From Gnomoniopsis sp. IMI 355080 (taxonomy: Eukaryota; Ascomycota; Sordariomycetes; Diaporthales; Gnomoniaceae): a stretch of DNA of 64,000 nucleotides. Position 1 is the stretch's first letter. The number at the start of each line of letters is the position of its first letter. The DNA lies in the NCBI GenBank assembly GCA_027946555.1, contig JAPEVC010000075.1, forward strand, positions 85,027-149,026, read 5' to 3'. Shown here piece by piece: positions 1 through 11,104 of the stretch. The position numbers were made by a program, and so were the translations under genes. The notes beneath the pieces were generated by a model. That model was not told the DNA's origin. It was given only the letters and a program-made list of their open reading frames with translations, and searched no databases.

Positions 1-1
1 A

Positions 2-568
2 TTCCACAGCGATCTCGCCAAGAAGGTCGGATTCAACGCATGGGAGAGAGTCACCGGAACCATTCGATCCTTGATGCCAGATCATGAGGTGGTGGTCGCG
101 TCTGAAGGGCCTGGGAGGACCTATTTCTCGGGTATTTTTCGCGCGTTGAACGATGCCACCCACGTCCACTGTGACTGGTCTCCCTACGACTCTTTAACGG
201 AGGACTGGATCATCAATAAAGTCACAAGCCAGGTCGTGTTCAATCTGTACCTTGCTCCCATTGTTGGTGGAAGGACATTTGTGCATGATGTGCAGTGGAG
301 CGAGGAATGTCTGAATTTTCGAGATCCCGAGTCGTACGGGTATCACCGTGAAATCATTCATGGTCGTCAAAAGGCAATTGTGGTACCACATCCGGGTGAT
401 TTGTGTTTCTTCAATTCCAGAAACATGCACGAGGTGGAAAAAGTGGAAGTTACTCCTTTTCCAGAGCTTGGGCTTCCATATCGACCGCGCCTTACTTTGA
501 GCAGCTTCATCGGCTTGCTTCCAGAAGAGAAAACGGGCGGCCGTCCTCGATTGATACTATGGTCATAA
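2..568 (+). CDS. 2OG-Fe(II) oxygenase, 5'-truncated by the window edge
   Basis: The reading frame is already open at base 2, so the N-terminus lies outside the window; 188 residues are visible, ending at TAA 566-568. The visible part is the C-terminal catalytic half of a 2-oxoglutarate/Fe(II)-dependent oxygenase. It has an H-C-D iron-binding triad (HVHCDW), a distal histidine in NSRNMHEVE about 100 residues later, and an arginine (YRPRLTLSSF) in the position that usually binds the 2OG carboxylate. Such enzymes hydroxylate or desaturate amino acids or natural products. The gene is convergent with the DHA2 exporter and sits close to a second 2OG oxygenase and a P5C reductase, which suggests a role in the same specialised-metabolism cluster. 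The substrate cannot be inferred. Family call is fairly secure; pathway is inference. Confidence 0.75.
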   Translation, partial: FHSDLAKKVGFNAWERVTGTIRSLMPDHEVVVASEGPGRTYFSGIFRALNDATHVHCDWSPYDSLTEDWIINKVTSQVVFNLYLAPIVGGRTFVHDVQWSEECLNFRDPESYGYHREIIHGRQKAIVVPHPGDLCFFNSRNMHEVEKVEVTPFPELGLPYRPRLTLSSFIGLLPEEKTGGRPRLILWS

Positions 569-843
569 GTCACTACCAGAGAGGAGAGCTTATGGTTGAA
601 TATGCCCAGTAGTATTGTTTTTTCCACAAGAGAGCAATTATAGTTCCGCAATCTCCCAAACCCTATCAATAGCCTTCAGTATCGCCCACAAGTCAAAGTG
701 TATTCTCCATTGGGGCAGTATCACTGCACCAGTATTCCTAGCCGTATTTTTAAACAGAGAAACCAAAGATCGCAAAATGTTATAATAAAACATAGCGCGT
801 ATGTGTCAACAATAGATTGTTGTTCTTGGCATACAAAGACCAT

Positions 844-2579
844 CTACCTCCTTTCGAATGTCTCCACGACCTGGCTCTTCGTCTCGACAATGTCTTTGAC
901 GTTTGTTTCATGGGAATCAGCAGTACCTGGCGGACTGTCAACGTCTTTGCCTTTATCCTCAATCCCAAAGTTTGTCTGTAGATTCTCGCGGAGAGGGCGC
1001 CCTTTGACGATGAACGTTGTCACAAAACCCAGCAAGCCAAAGCCGATGGCCACTTGCCACACAAGCTTCAAGCTGTCCACATAGACGCTTACAACCTCGC
1101 CCTTCAACTTGGTACTGGAATTTAGCGATTGCATGAAATCCCTCGTGGCCAGTGAGTAAGCCCCACCGTCCCGGAGCGCATCCCTGGTTGTCTCATCGCT
1201 GACGCGACCGAGAAGATTGTTGACTTGAGAGTTGAAAATAGCTGTGGGGATAGCCACTCCCCAAATGCCGCCGAAAGATCGCACGAAACTCCAGGTAGCA
1301 GACGTGGTAGCCTGTTCGGACTCGGCTAGAGGGGCTTGAATCGCTGGGAGCGTCACTGACATGAGTGTGCCAATGCCGGCGGCTGCGACAATTTGCCATC
1401 CGACCCAGTATGCCGTCGTCGAATTCTGATCCAGCCGAGTGAGAGCACCATAGCTTATTGCTATAAGCGAGAAGCTGGAAAACATAAAGGGCTTGAACTT
1501 GTTTAAGGCGGACAACCCAACGCCCCCAGCAATGCCAAACACCATGGAGACGATAGCACTCGGTAACAGGTCGATGCCGGACTGTGTTGGGGTAGCTTCC
1601 AGAACAGCTTGGAAGTACACAGGTAGATAGTAAGAAAGCCAGTAGGTGAGAATCGAGTGGATGAAAGCAAGTGCAAAAGTAGGTAGGGAAGTCCGGTTCG
1701 CGAAACTCCGAATTGGCATCGTGGGCTCGTTAATGAATTCCGTGGATTCCATGGCAAGAAAACCCATGAGGCCAGCGACGCCCAACACCAAAGGCAGGAT
1801 AGTTCTCCAGGATGACCAAGATTCCTCGGTACCAGCCCACGTCAAAGCTAGAAGGACCGAAATGACCGAGGGAATAAGGATGGCGTTGCCTAGGAAGTCG
1901 ATCCGCCGTAACATGTTTGATGCTGAGTTCTTCTGATGCTCAAGCCGAAGGAAGAGGGAGAGCAATACAAAAGCTAAGCCGGCAACGGGTAGGTTCAAGT
2001 AAAAGATCCATCTCCAAGAGGCGTGTTCGGCCAAAGCGCCGCCCACGACAGGACCAATAGTCAGTGCTACGGTGAATGTCGAAAAGACGATGCCCATGAA
2101 CTTCGATCTGTCCCGCAACGGGACTAGGTCCCCGACGACGACCTGTATCATCACGTTGACGCCTCCGCCGCCAATGCCCTGGATGGCACGGCCAAAGATG
2201 AGCACACCCATACTATTTGCGGACCCCGATACAGCCGAACCGACGGCAAAGAGAAACACAGATATGAGCGTCAGGATCCGACGCCCAAAAATATTGGCTA
2301 TCTGCCCAAACAGGGGCTGAAAAGCGGTCGAAGTAAGAAAATAGGCATTTGCTACCCAGGCAAAGGCAGGACCTCCGGAACCCAGGTCGTGCACGATGGT
2401 CGGCAAGGCAGTAGAAATTACCGAAACATCAAGGGCAGAAAGCATCGAGGTGATGGAGAGAGCTCCAATAATGGCCTACATCGACAAACGGGGCATGATC
2501 AGCATCATAATTCGAAGAACAAAGTGGCAAGAGGCGAGTCACTTACCCAGAAACGCCATCCGTAAGTATTCGCCATCAT
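844..2579 (-). CDS. MFS multidrug/metabolite exporter, DHA2 (14-TM) type
   Basis: Two exons: complement(2547-2579) and complement(844-2475), with a 71-bp intron (donor GTAAGT, acceptor TAG), giving about 554 aa. The short first exon supplies the MMANTYGWRFW start that these exporters carry just before the first membrane helix; without it the protein would begin inside helix 1. Motifs include STALPTI in helix 1, the loop FGQIANIFGRR (motif A), the RAIQGIGGGG segment, and the antiporter motif C-like GPVVGGAL. About 14 hydrophobic segments are present, followed by an acidic cytosolic tail. DHA2 proteins are plasma-membrane proton antiporters that expel toxins or drugs. It lies between two 2OG oxygenases, so export of the cluster product is a reasonable inference. 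The second ATG (2576) could be the true start. In-frame sequence continues upstream of the ATG to a stop at 2681 but has no other Met. Confidence 0.88.
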
Positions 2580-4013
2580 GGATAAATTTTGAAAGTTAAG
2601 GTTTTCGAGCAGTCTTGCTGAATAAACGTGGCTAAATTGATCCCAAATACGCTCTGAATTCAGGGACGAAATGGCCACCTAGGAAAAATTGCTAGGACTT
2701 TGCTTATATCGTGGATACTTTGAATATGTCTCCCGGAATTTTGCGCCCAGTCGATGTTATATAATGCTATATAATGTATCAAACGTTAGAGTTATATGAT
2801 ACCACAAGTTCCAAATTTGTCTACATAGGTAGGTGGTTGTGTCGTGTGAGTGACAGGACGAGAGACACTAGCAGTGAAAGAGCGCCCCCCCCCCCTTTTT
2901 TTCCCCTTGAATTCAGTACACTAAGTATACTCAATGAAACTCTTTGAAAACAATGCAATGCCGCCTGGAGCCAGGTTCTACGCCCACGCCCCTGATACGT
3001 TTATGCCAGTCACAACAACATCTTACGATATACGGAAAGGGCGCAGTTCCGACTCATGCCATAGTTGTGGCACATCTGCTTTATTCACTTGTAAGGTCTT
3101 GTTTTGTAACGACTCAGAATGGTACAGGTTATGATCGGTAACAGGTGTTGGACGTTGAGTCCGGGGTTCCAGATTGGATCAGCGTAGTCATACAATACTT
3201 CATTTAAACTTTGCCTCAAATGCCCTTGCAGCGACTACATACCTTGCCATGCATTGAGACGGGGGGGGGGCAAGTGAACGGCGAGAACCACGAACTTGGC
3301 CTTGAGCAATAAAACAAGACTTATTAGTGGAGTGGCATACGAATGATATCAATCTAATTTGTATGGCGGTATGGAGCTATTCGAGGTTACGAGTTGAGAT
3401 TCAAGCGAGTGCAGGTTTCTTGATATGTGACTACCTCGCCTAATTCAGGCACCTATAAGGTGGTTTGATCATGACATTGACTTGGCCCGTGACTCGGCAT
3501 TTGTCTGCAATAGTCCTGCTCCACATCTCCCTTTTTACTTTAAGGTTCATGCGAGTCACTAATCATTCCTACGGGAGTGCCATAGCCGCAGTTGATACCC
3601 GCCCGGGTCCACCTCAGCCTTGATTTTCGAGGTAAGCTGGGGAAAACGGGGAGTCGGATGATTTGTATCTGTCCGTTTTGTCCGACGGGATCATGTGACG
3701 TATGCTGACTTGTATTTTTGTATGCAATTAAACCCATGATGAGGCGTATGAATACACATTGGTGAAAGTGGATCGAAAATACAAGCTCCACAAGCACCAG
3801 GAAGACCTCATGTAGGTACAGGGAGTCATGGCACGATGCAAGATGAAGGACTGGCTCAACTGAACTCTATTCTGCTGTTTTGACATACGAGGTGGTATAT
3901 CTGGAAAGGCCTGTGGGTAAGTAGGGCGACGTCGGGAGAGATAAGAAGATATCCGATTCCGAAAGCCACCAAAAACATAGTCAGTCTTGACCACCAGATT
4001 GATACTGGAAAAT
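2580..4013. other. Intergenic, promoter region between MFS and 2OG oxygenase
   Basis: Divergent upstream region of the DHA2 exporter and the IPNS-like oxygenase. It holds an AT-rich stretch around 2755-2790, a pyrimidine run (C then T) near 2883-2905 and a G run near 3259-3270. Short open frames at 2934-3141 have no recognisable features. No gene is supported. Confidence 0.6.
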
Positions 4014-5197
4014 ATGGCGGACCTTCCCACTCTGGACTTTTCAAAATTCACAGAAGGCTCGCAACTGGACCGAGTCAAGCTAGGCAAATCCTTGGTTGAT
4101 TCTTTCAGAAACCACGGCTTCGTCAAGCTGACCAACCATGGCCTTCCTGACGAGACCATCACGAAACTGTTGGAGTTTGTATGTTTCTTCGAAATGATGG
4201 CAGGCTTATAGGCCTACCTGCAAAATCTATGGCCTCTCACTAACGTACGTACATAGTCAAACAGATTTTTCAGTCTCCCTGCAGATGTCAAGAATGAAAT
4301 TGTCTGTCACCGTGGCCCGCACCCTCAGCGGGGTTGGAGCTGTGTAGGCTCAGAGCAAACCGCAAAGTTGAGGAAGGAAAATACCGCCAATCGCAACGCG
4401 GATGAACTGAAAGATGAGAGGGTAGGTCGAGATATCCTCTTTCTTGTCTTTTATCCTTCCACGTGTTCAGATCTTTCAGCCTTTGAACAGAACAGTTTAT
4501 CCTGACTGGCATCCGATAGGAACATTTTGATGCTGGACCACTTGGAGATACTCAATTCCCCAACCTTTGGCCTCGCGAGGACGCGCTGCCTGGATTCCGT
4601 CAGTTCATGGAAGCGGCGTATCAGTCCTGTCAGGAGGTATCCCTCAAGATCATAGCAGCCATGGAGGTCGGTCTCGACCTTGAACCAGGGGCATTGGTGC
4701 AACGCTGCATTCCAGCGGCCAGCGAAATCCGTATGAACCGCTATCCACCCGTGTCCGTAGAGCGCCTGGCAGATGGTCGCGTCAAGCGTACCTGGCCTCA
4801 TACCGACTTTGGTATTATTACCCTGCTGTTCCAGGACCACGTTGGAGGTTTGGAACTCGAGGACCGAACAAAACCAGGTACCTTTGTCCCCGTGACACCT
4901 GTCAAGATTGGGCCTGGGCAGAAAAGTGAGATGGTGGTCAACATCAGCGACACTTTTCAGCGGTGGACCAACGCCGTTATCAGGGCCGGTCTACACCAGG
5001 TCTCGGCACCACCAGCCTATAAGGCCAACACTGAAGGCATACTCCCCGAGCGTCATTCTTGTGTCTTCTTCTTCAAGGCGAGCCGCGACACCTCGGCTGG
5101 TCCTCTTCCCCAGTTTGTGACGGAGAAGCATCCGGCCCTCTATGATGAGATCACAGCGTTGGAATATCAACAACGTATGACCAAGGAGCTCTACTAG
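4014..5197 (+). CDS. Isopenicillin-N-synthase-like 2OG-Fe(II) oxygenase
   Basis: Three exons, 4014-4178, 4257-4421 and 4520-5197, give 335 aa; both introns are phase 0 with GTATGT/GTAGGT donors. The start is the ATG in MADLPTLDFSKF, the usual N-terminus of this family. The N-terminal DIOX_N part contains the NHG motif (KLTNHGLP) and, in exon 2, FFSLP and RGWSCVG. The jelly-roll core carries the iron triad H204-x-D206 (WPHTDFG) and H269 (GLHQVSAPP) and the 2OG-binding R288-x-S290 (ERHSCVFF). Family members hydroxylate, desaturate or cyclise small molecules. The P5C reductase gene starts 255 bp downstream on the same strand. In echinocandin (EcdK) and UCS1025A (UcsF/UcsG) biosynthesis, an enzyme of this kind oxidises the side-chain methyl of Leu or Ile and a reductase then closes a methylproline. 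Family is secure; this substrate is inference. Confidence 0.9.
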
Positions 5198-5452
5198 CTG
5201 TAAAAAGACAGCCGCGGCGCCAAATATGGGGCTCACATGTGGCTCGTGTGATTCTATTGTCGTTGAGTTGGTTACAGGGGCTATATAGAGTTCACATGGG
5301 TTTTGTTGCGAGTCATGTGGTGGCAGTCTTTACCAAGGCCGAGTTCTTCATATTGTAGACCATCCCTAGTAGGTAGACATCAAAAGTTGACTGTTGTATT
5401 ACCACATATGTTCATTCACTGATTTTCTTGTCTGCAAAATTGACAATATAGA

Positions 5453-6372
5453 ATGGCGGCTCCGAAGGTGGTAACAATTGGATGCGGTATGCGATCACCA
5501 TCAGCATCGTGGAGGACGGCGTGTCTGACCTAGATAGCTGACTGATGGGTCTCCTCAACACAGGGAAGATGGGTTCCGCGATCATGGAGGGACTCCTGTC
5601 GTCAAGCCATCCATGGGACATCGTAGCCTGTGTGCGCAGCTCCATTACGCAGGCCAACCTGCTCAGGCGCTTCGCGGCCAGCTCATCAGTTCGAGTTGCA
5701 CTTAGCTCCAGCCATGAGCAGATCGCAACTCATGTCTCGCCAGCAGCTCTCGTTCTCCTCGCCACCAAGCGAGATGACGCGACTTCCATCCTGCAGAACA
5801 AGCACGTTCAAGCCGCACTTGGGGGCAAGCTGTTAATCAGTGTGGTCTTTGGCTTGACCGAGGATGCGATGTACTCGCAGCTTGATCCCGGCTCTGTGAA
5901 ACCTTACATACTCTCTGCACTACCAAACATTGCGGCATCAGTACGCCATTCGGCGACCATCACCACAACCCGACCATCGTCGTCAAACCCATGGCCTGAG
6001 GAGATCAGTAACTTGTGCTCGCTGGTTCTCTCCTCAATTGGAAGCATCATTCCCGTCCAGGCGCATGGTGTGAATGCGGCTGCCACCCTTTCGGGGACTA
6101 TACCGGCCTTTCTTGGCGAGGCCATGGCTGGATTACTCGGCGGGGCGTGTGACGCTGGCTTAGAAAGAGAGACGGCAACGGCCATAGTAGTACAAGGCCT
6201 GCGTGGGTTCGCAGACCTCCTTGCACGCGGTGAAGACGTGGACTCTATTATCGCCAGCGTTGCCACAAAAGGAGGTGTTACCGAAGCGGGGTTGAAAGTC
6301 TTAGGAGAAGGGCAATTGAGAAGGCTGATGTCCGATGCTTTCATGCAAAGTAGGGACAAGTTGGGTCCTTGA
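5453..6372 (+). CDS. Pyrroline-5-carboxylate reductase (ProC family)
   Basis: Two exons, 5453-5486 and 5564-6372, give 280 aa. The tiny first exon encodes MAAPKVVTIGC and joins, across a 77-bp intron with a CTGAC branch site, to make a GCGKMGSAI dinucleotide-binding turn, which is the expected P5CR Rossmann motif; reading through instead would insert stray residues. The C-terminal half holds the family signature region (GVNAAATLSGTIPAFLGEAM and ATKGGVTEAGL). P5CR reduces 1-pyrroline-5-carboxylate to proline with NAD(P)H. A copy next to a cluster-type 2OG oxygenase and an exporter is more likely a dedicated enzyme reducing a substituted pyrroline carboxylate (as UcsG does) than the housekeeping PRO3, which should be elsewhere. 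I cannot prove that without the rest of the genome. Confidence 0.9.
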
Positions 6373-7401
6373 TAGCTTGATAGTATTTCTATATCATCCC
6401 TGTCCGGGCCCTTGACACTATCATCTGTTCGGGTGTTGAAGGTTGAATCAAAACTCGCTCGACATGCGTCGCAGATAGTTGCAGACCCACAGAATACTGG
6501 TTGTCCAAGAAATCATCTGTAAGATTCCACGCGCAGTTGTACAGTATATACTTCTATATCGATATACCTACCTACTTAGATAGTTACCTAGGGAGGTAAT
6601 GGTAAAGCCGGGTTGCAACTTGGAGCCTCCCCGTCCGTGACCCGACCCTAGTCAATATAAAGTACAAGAGAGGTTGGGGTACAAGAAAGGACGTGAGACG
6701 CCATATTCATCTTAATACTGCAGCAGAGCTGGATCCCAAAATGACCAAACATCGTTGATTCATTTCAAGTGAAAGGGACTTCGAAGATAGCATCGTAGAT
6801 CTGTCGGGTACACGGAAAATTGGCATTTGAGCTTGGGTCTCGCTTCTGTCTGTTGATTTGGCAGCGATGTCCGTGGATGGCTCTCAAGCCTTGGTGAGTA
6901 TTGTGTCATTTTACGCGTCTAAAGGTGATACAGTTCACAGATGTCTTTGCCGAGTCATCTACTAAGAATGCCATCGCAGCTTGCGATATGAATGAATCTT
7001 ACAGAAGGTGCGGACCTGACAGCGAGACGATCTCCAATGTTAATTTGTAGTAGATCACGTATTGGAAAGAGAACTTCACCACCGCCCCCTCATTCCAAAT
7101 CAGCCAGGAGAAATTACTAAGAAAACACAGTACAACACATATAACTTACACTAATAACCACCTGGCTATAATACAATTCGAATACTACCACTGCCTGATG
7201 ATATCGACCTCCATTATTGGACAGTTCTTGTGGGCAGTTTCGAGCGAACAACATTCCTGAAATCTGCAGATGGAGTTTGTGAACCCTCGACCGATGGCTC
7301 TCCACCATCTGAGCGTCCCTTCAATTGACGAGCTATGCTGTGAGCTTAGGATATGGCTAGTGGGCCATAGCAATTGGTCGCTTTCCTCCCTAATTCGAGG
7401 C
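6373..7401. other. Intergenic, no gene seen
   Basis: Between the convergent P5C reductase and the membrane protein gene. It contains a TATATC/CCTACCTAC tract near 6545-6595. A possible mini-exon near 6868 followed by GTGAGT leads only to short frames. I see nothing else. Confidence 0.5.
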
Positions 7402-8681
7402 TCAATCGTCGTAATAATCATCAGGGTTAAGTCCAAAGCATGCTCTGAGCAGTGGAACGAGAGTTTGATGCAAGATGCTTATAGTAAGCGTGGCGATACC
7501 ATTGGTACCTTCGCAATAGTTATTGCCCTGCAGTGACATGAACTCTGAACTAAAGTCAGCAACACTATGCAAAAGTTATGGAACCCTGGAAGGATAGACT
7601 CACGACTCCAAAGCACCCAGTTAGATATGAGGGTTCCCATGGCCAGGATGATCGGCAGAATTTGCCTCTTCTCGTGCCTAAAGAAATATCGCTTCCAGCC
7701 AAACTCCATCTTATCCCATTTTCCTTCCTCATCTTTCTCAGCCAAGGCTTCAGGGTAGAGAGGGTTGTTGAAAGACATGATGAGGAACTGCGCCAGCACG
7801 ATAGATGACAAAACTCCAGCAGCAGTTGACCAGCCGAAACTGGAATGTGTGAGATCAAGCCTCTGGTCATCAGGATGGTATCCTGTGAGCCCGCATGTCT
7901 TCCCATCGCTGTTCTGGGCGCCAAGTAGGAGTGTGAGCGCGAACGGCAATGCAATAACGTCGAGTATGCTTTCGCTGACAATGATGTCAAACATGGTTGC
8001 TTTGAAGCCAGACCAGCCTACTGCTCGAACCAGTATCAAGGAGATAAAGGCGCTCCGGGGGCGCAGGGTCCACATGCCCAATATTCCAGCGAAACTGAAG
8101 TGTTTGTTGCTCGCCCAGCTCACGATGGCTGAGATCAGGACTTGCGACGCAAACGTGCTCAGTGCCGAGAGGGTTCCCGATAGGGGTGTCCAAGTGTCAG
8201 GGCTGTTGTGATGCAATTTGAGCTTGAATAGTTTCCTTCGTACCACATCATGGCCCTGGAGAAGTGTCGAAGAAGCCTCGACAATGCTGATGACGCCAAG
8301 GATGGAGAGGACGCTTAGTGAAGACGAGCATGAGGAACTGGCGCCGGCTGCTGCAGTGCCATTTGTCGAGCTGCGTTTCGTATTAAGTCCGCTCGGCAAA
8401 AAGCAATAGTCAAGAGCAGGACACTCAGAACTGTAGCCTACTGAATGAGGGCATGTAACCGCGGTTGAGCTGTTAGATGTGGAGCAGAACGTTCCATTGG
8501 GCAAGAATTGGCCGGCATAATTGGTGCATGTATGTTGTGAGGAAGAGGTGTTGTTGACCAGATGGCTTAATTGACGATTGAAAATTGACTTTGACGGCGC
8601 TGGTAATGATGCACCATGAGACGTCCGAGAAGAAGCCAAAAAGACGGCACATTGAAACGTGAGGGCTAGGCTGGCAAGCAT
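7402..8681 (-). CDS. Orphan multi-pass membrane protein with Cys-containing lumenal N-terminus
   Basis: Two exons, complement(7604-8681) and complement(7402-7544), with a 59-bp intron (donor GTGAGT, branch CTGAC, acceptor CAG), give about 406 aa. I chose the only in-frame ATG at 8681, which opens a hydrophobic signal-like segment (MLASLALTFQCAVFLAS). A Ser/Asn-rich stretch follows with five cysteines and several N-x-S/T sites (roughly residues 45-105), suggesting an extracytosolic domain. Then come six or more hydrophobic segments, including SVLSILGVISIV, DVIALPFALTLLLG and ILPIILAMGTLISNWVLW. Exon 2 adds a soluble tail ending in acidic DDYYDD, and the splice junction rebuilds a WSQF sequence. 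I recognise this only as a type of uncharacterised fungal membrane protein. A further 5' exon cannot be excluded. Function unknown. Confidence 0.72.
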
Positions 8682-10733
8682 GACGGCGACTTGCAAGTTC
8701 AGAGCACTACGATCACAGTCAGGAAGAATGATGGTACAGAATATTTACAAAGAAGATGAATTCACTGGAGCATTAGTTGATGACTATGGCGAGTTTTATG
8801 TTTCTTGATCATTTGGCACCGGAGCCTTACCAGTGACTACCGGCGACGTCCCAGAATAGCTGAACGAGGCTCGCGGCAAGAGAAACCTGCCCCTGGCGCG
8901 TGTCGATGCAAAATACCACAAATAGACGGATGAAATCCAAGTCTGGGGTAATAATAATGCACTTTATACAGGAACGCTCTTGTATACAATCGTGCGGTGA
9001 GGTGCCCGTGGGGGAACATTAGCAACGAGGCTGCGGAACCGCTGCGACTGATCACGTACATAAAGGCCAGCCGGCATATTGAGGCCCATTTGCGACCCAC
9101 ACTATTTGAGATGATTGGCTCATTCAGAAACCCCCTCCCCTATCTCCTTATTTACAATGTAAATTGCAGTGGCTAGGTGGCAGGTGGTTGTCAGATCGAT
9201 CCTGCAGTGTCCATAACTCTTGAGGGTCTTTTCGCGGGGTGGCACACCATTATTCATTGCCTGCCGTGGGTGGGTATTACCGTCCCAGCTGTCCATCAAG
9301 GGTAAGATGCAGTCGTGGCGCTCAGCTAGAGATAAGACGGTTCTTGGCTTCCAATTCTGTCTTACTGCAGAGTTACTGCAGGGGGTGTTCAGCCTCAATC
9401 TGAGATGCTCCAATTCTCCGTTTTCCACTTAATGTTTGCCGTCGGCGGTCGACTTTGTTTTGGTTATTGCATATGAGAGTGGCGATGGCCGTAGTCTTAT
9501 TGACGGGCTGGAATATTCCGTTGCCTACTAGCATCAGTCGCTCTGAAGGCGCAGCCCGCTCCCAGGGCTCTACAAAGAACGTTTGATGGTATCCAACAAA
9601 CGTGGATTCACTGAACCATGGATAAAGAGTGTGTTCAAGGAACACAGAATCGCACAACTATGATAACCGACTCTCTCCTGTCGGGCCAGCCTTCCCAGTG
9701 GAACCCAAGTGTCCTTTGGACTTTGTCAATTACTAGGTATTATGCACCACTTTGCCGTGCAAGAAAGCTGCACCTGGGCAGTCCAGGTGGCAAGCCTTGC
9801 TTTCCCCCCTGCCATGGATTCCTAGCACCGAATACTTCCTTCTCGTTCCGGTGCTTGTGCAGTCGAGAGACCTCTACCTCCAAAACAGATATTAATAACA
9901 TTGATTGTCTTCAAATTCACTCTCAAGTACTCCTTTGGCCTCATTCGAAGACAATCCTTTTTCTGTGGGTTTTCGTCTCTATGGTCTATCAATTGAACTC
10001 GCAAACCTAGTGGTGTACGAGAATTGAAGTAAGAGAACTTTGGCGTAACTATGTATACCCACAGTACCATTTTCCCCTCGTAAAAATTGTTCCGGCCTTG
10101 GTTACATTGCATGACGGCCGGTCAAAGGTCTTTTTCAGCTACAGAGTGTGTAGACCCACTCAGCTGCAAACACCGCCAGGGTGTTTGGGTGCCGGTGTGT
10201 GTTCTCGTGTCTTCAAGTGGAGACAAGTAAAATACATAGCCCGACTTTATTCGCTGATCATCACGACAATTGACGCCGGGAGTGCACCAAGAGGGCCGGA
10301 TGTTTGATTTGCCGCACTGCTTGCTTCAATAAGTGTCATTCGAACTGAGGGGCCTAGGATGCTGCTGGGTGTTCGAGATCAGGACTCAGCACCTATATCA
10401 GATAACGTGCTTGTGTAGGTCACTCAACATCCGAATGGCATGCTGATCTGTATCAGAGGACACATGAAGATGCTTCCGAACTTGATCCCTTGTTCCAGTC
10501 TGCATGCCACATTCTCACACATACCCAAGTATCACCACTTTTCTCCAGCCACAACCTCGCACCTCATGCATGTGCCCAGTATGTGCCGGGCGGTAGGTTT
10601 TTTCAGGCACTAATTGACATGAGGTAGCTTTTACATCCCCGGTCTTTCGGTATGACCTCTTCATGAATCGAGCAGTTTTCCAGAGTGGGTATTTGCTGAC
10701 ATTCCCTGCTTCCTCACAAAATGATCCCTGAAA
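8682..10733. other. Intergenic, no gene seen
   Basis: About 2 kb upstream of the membrane protein gene. Open frames at 9120-9428, 9618-10010 and 9822-10112 lack domain features, signal sequences or convincing splice structure. No RNA gene was recognised. Confidence 0.5.
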
Positions 10734-10788
10734 AGCGATGATGTTATTTAGACGATCCCAAGGTTAAAATGACGATCCGAAGCGAAAA
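10734..10788 (+). repeat. Left terminal inverted repeat
   Basis: Fifty-five bases, differing from the right arm only at two positions (G versus A at arm positions 7 and 46). Near-identity of the arms suggests relatively recent insertion or constraint for transposase binding. Confidence 0.8.
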
Positions 10789-10891
10789 AGTTCGATAGCC
10801 GCACTAACAGCCGTCCCCCCTGTGAGACGCCGACGCACTCACACCCAGCCACTAAGGTTAGGTCGCGCAGCGACAGAAGGCGGAAGCAGTG

Positions 10892-10937
10892 TTTTCTCTT
10901 CGAATTCCTTCGTTTACGAAGGTTTTCGAAGAGAAAA
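10892..10937. repeat. Imperfect hairpin inside the MITE-like element
   Basis: Arms 10892-10912 and 10917-10937 are complementary at 19 of 21 positions around a 4-base loop; both arms contain a TTCGAA-type core and end in a TTTTCTCTT/AAGAGAAAA pair. It could be a folded or cruciform structure, or the relic of a nested insertion. Confidence 0.7.
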
Positions 10938-10954
10938 AAGCTGCTGGAGCCGCA

Positions 10955-11012
10955 GGTTAGGGTCTGGTTAGGGTTAGGTGTTAGGGCTAGGGTTAGGTGT
11001 TAGTGGTTAGTG
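10955..11012 (+). repeat. Telomere-like TTAGGG tract
   Basis: A run of TTAGGG and close variants (GGTTAGGG, TTAGGTG, CTAGGG, TTAGTGG) within the inverted-repeat element. TTAGGG is the usual filamentous-fungal telomere repeat. The tract is short and degenerate, so it is interstitial, not a chromosome end. Confidence 0.65.
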
Positions 11013-11104
11013 TATATATATCTGAAAATTGAGCGAAGTCTAGTATTTCAGTGTGTGTTGAATGAAGTTCAAGGTTGGAGTGCTGTTAGTGCCACTAACA
11101 ATTA

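Noticed and set aside
6868..7060. Mini-exon (MSVDGSQAL then GTGAGT) suggesting a gene start
   Set aside because: All continuations after plausible acceptors hit stops within about 40 codons, with no domain features.
9618..10010. 130-codon + strand frame
   Set aside because: Overlapped by equally long frames on the other strand, atypical composition and no splice or domain support.
10955..11012. Chromosome end or subtelomere boundary suggested by TTAGGG
   Set aside because: Tract is short, degenerate and flanked on both sides by ordinary genes, so it is interstitial.
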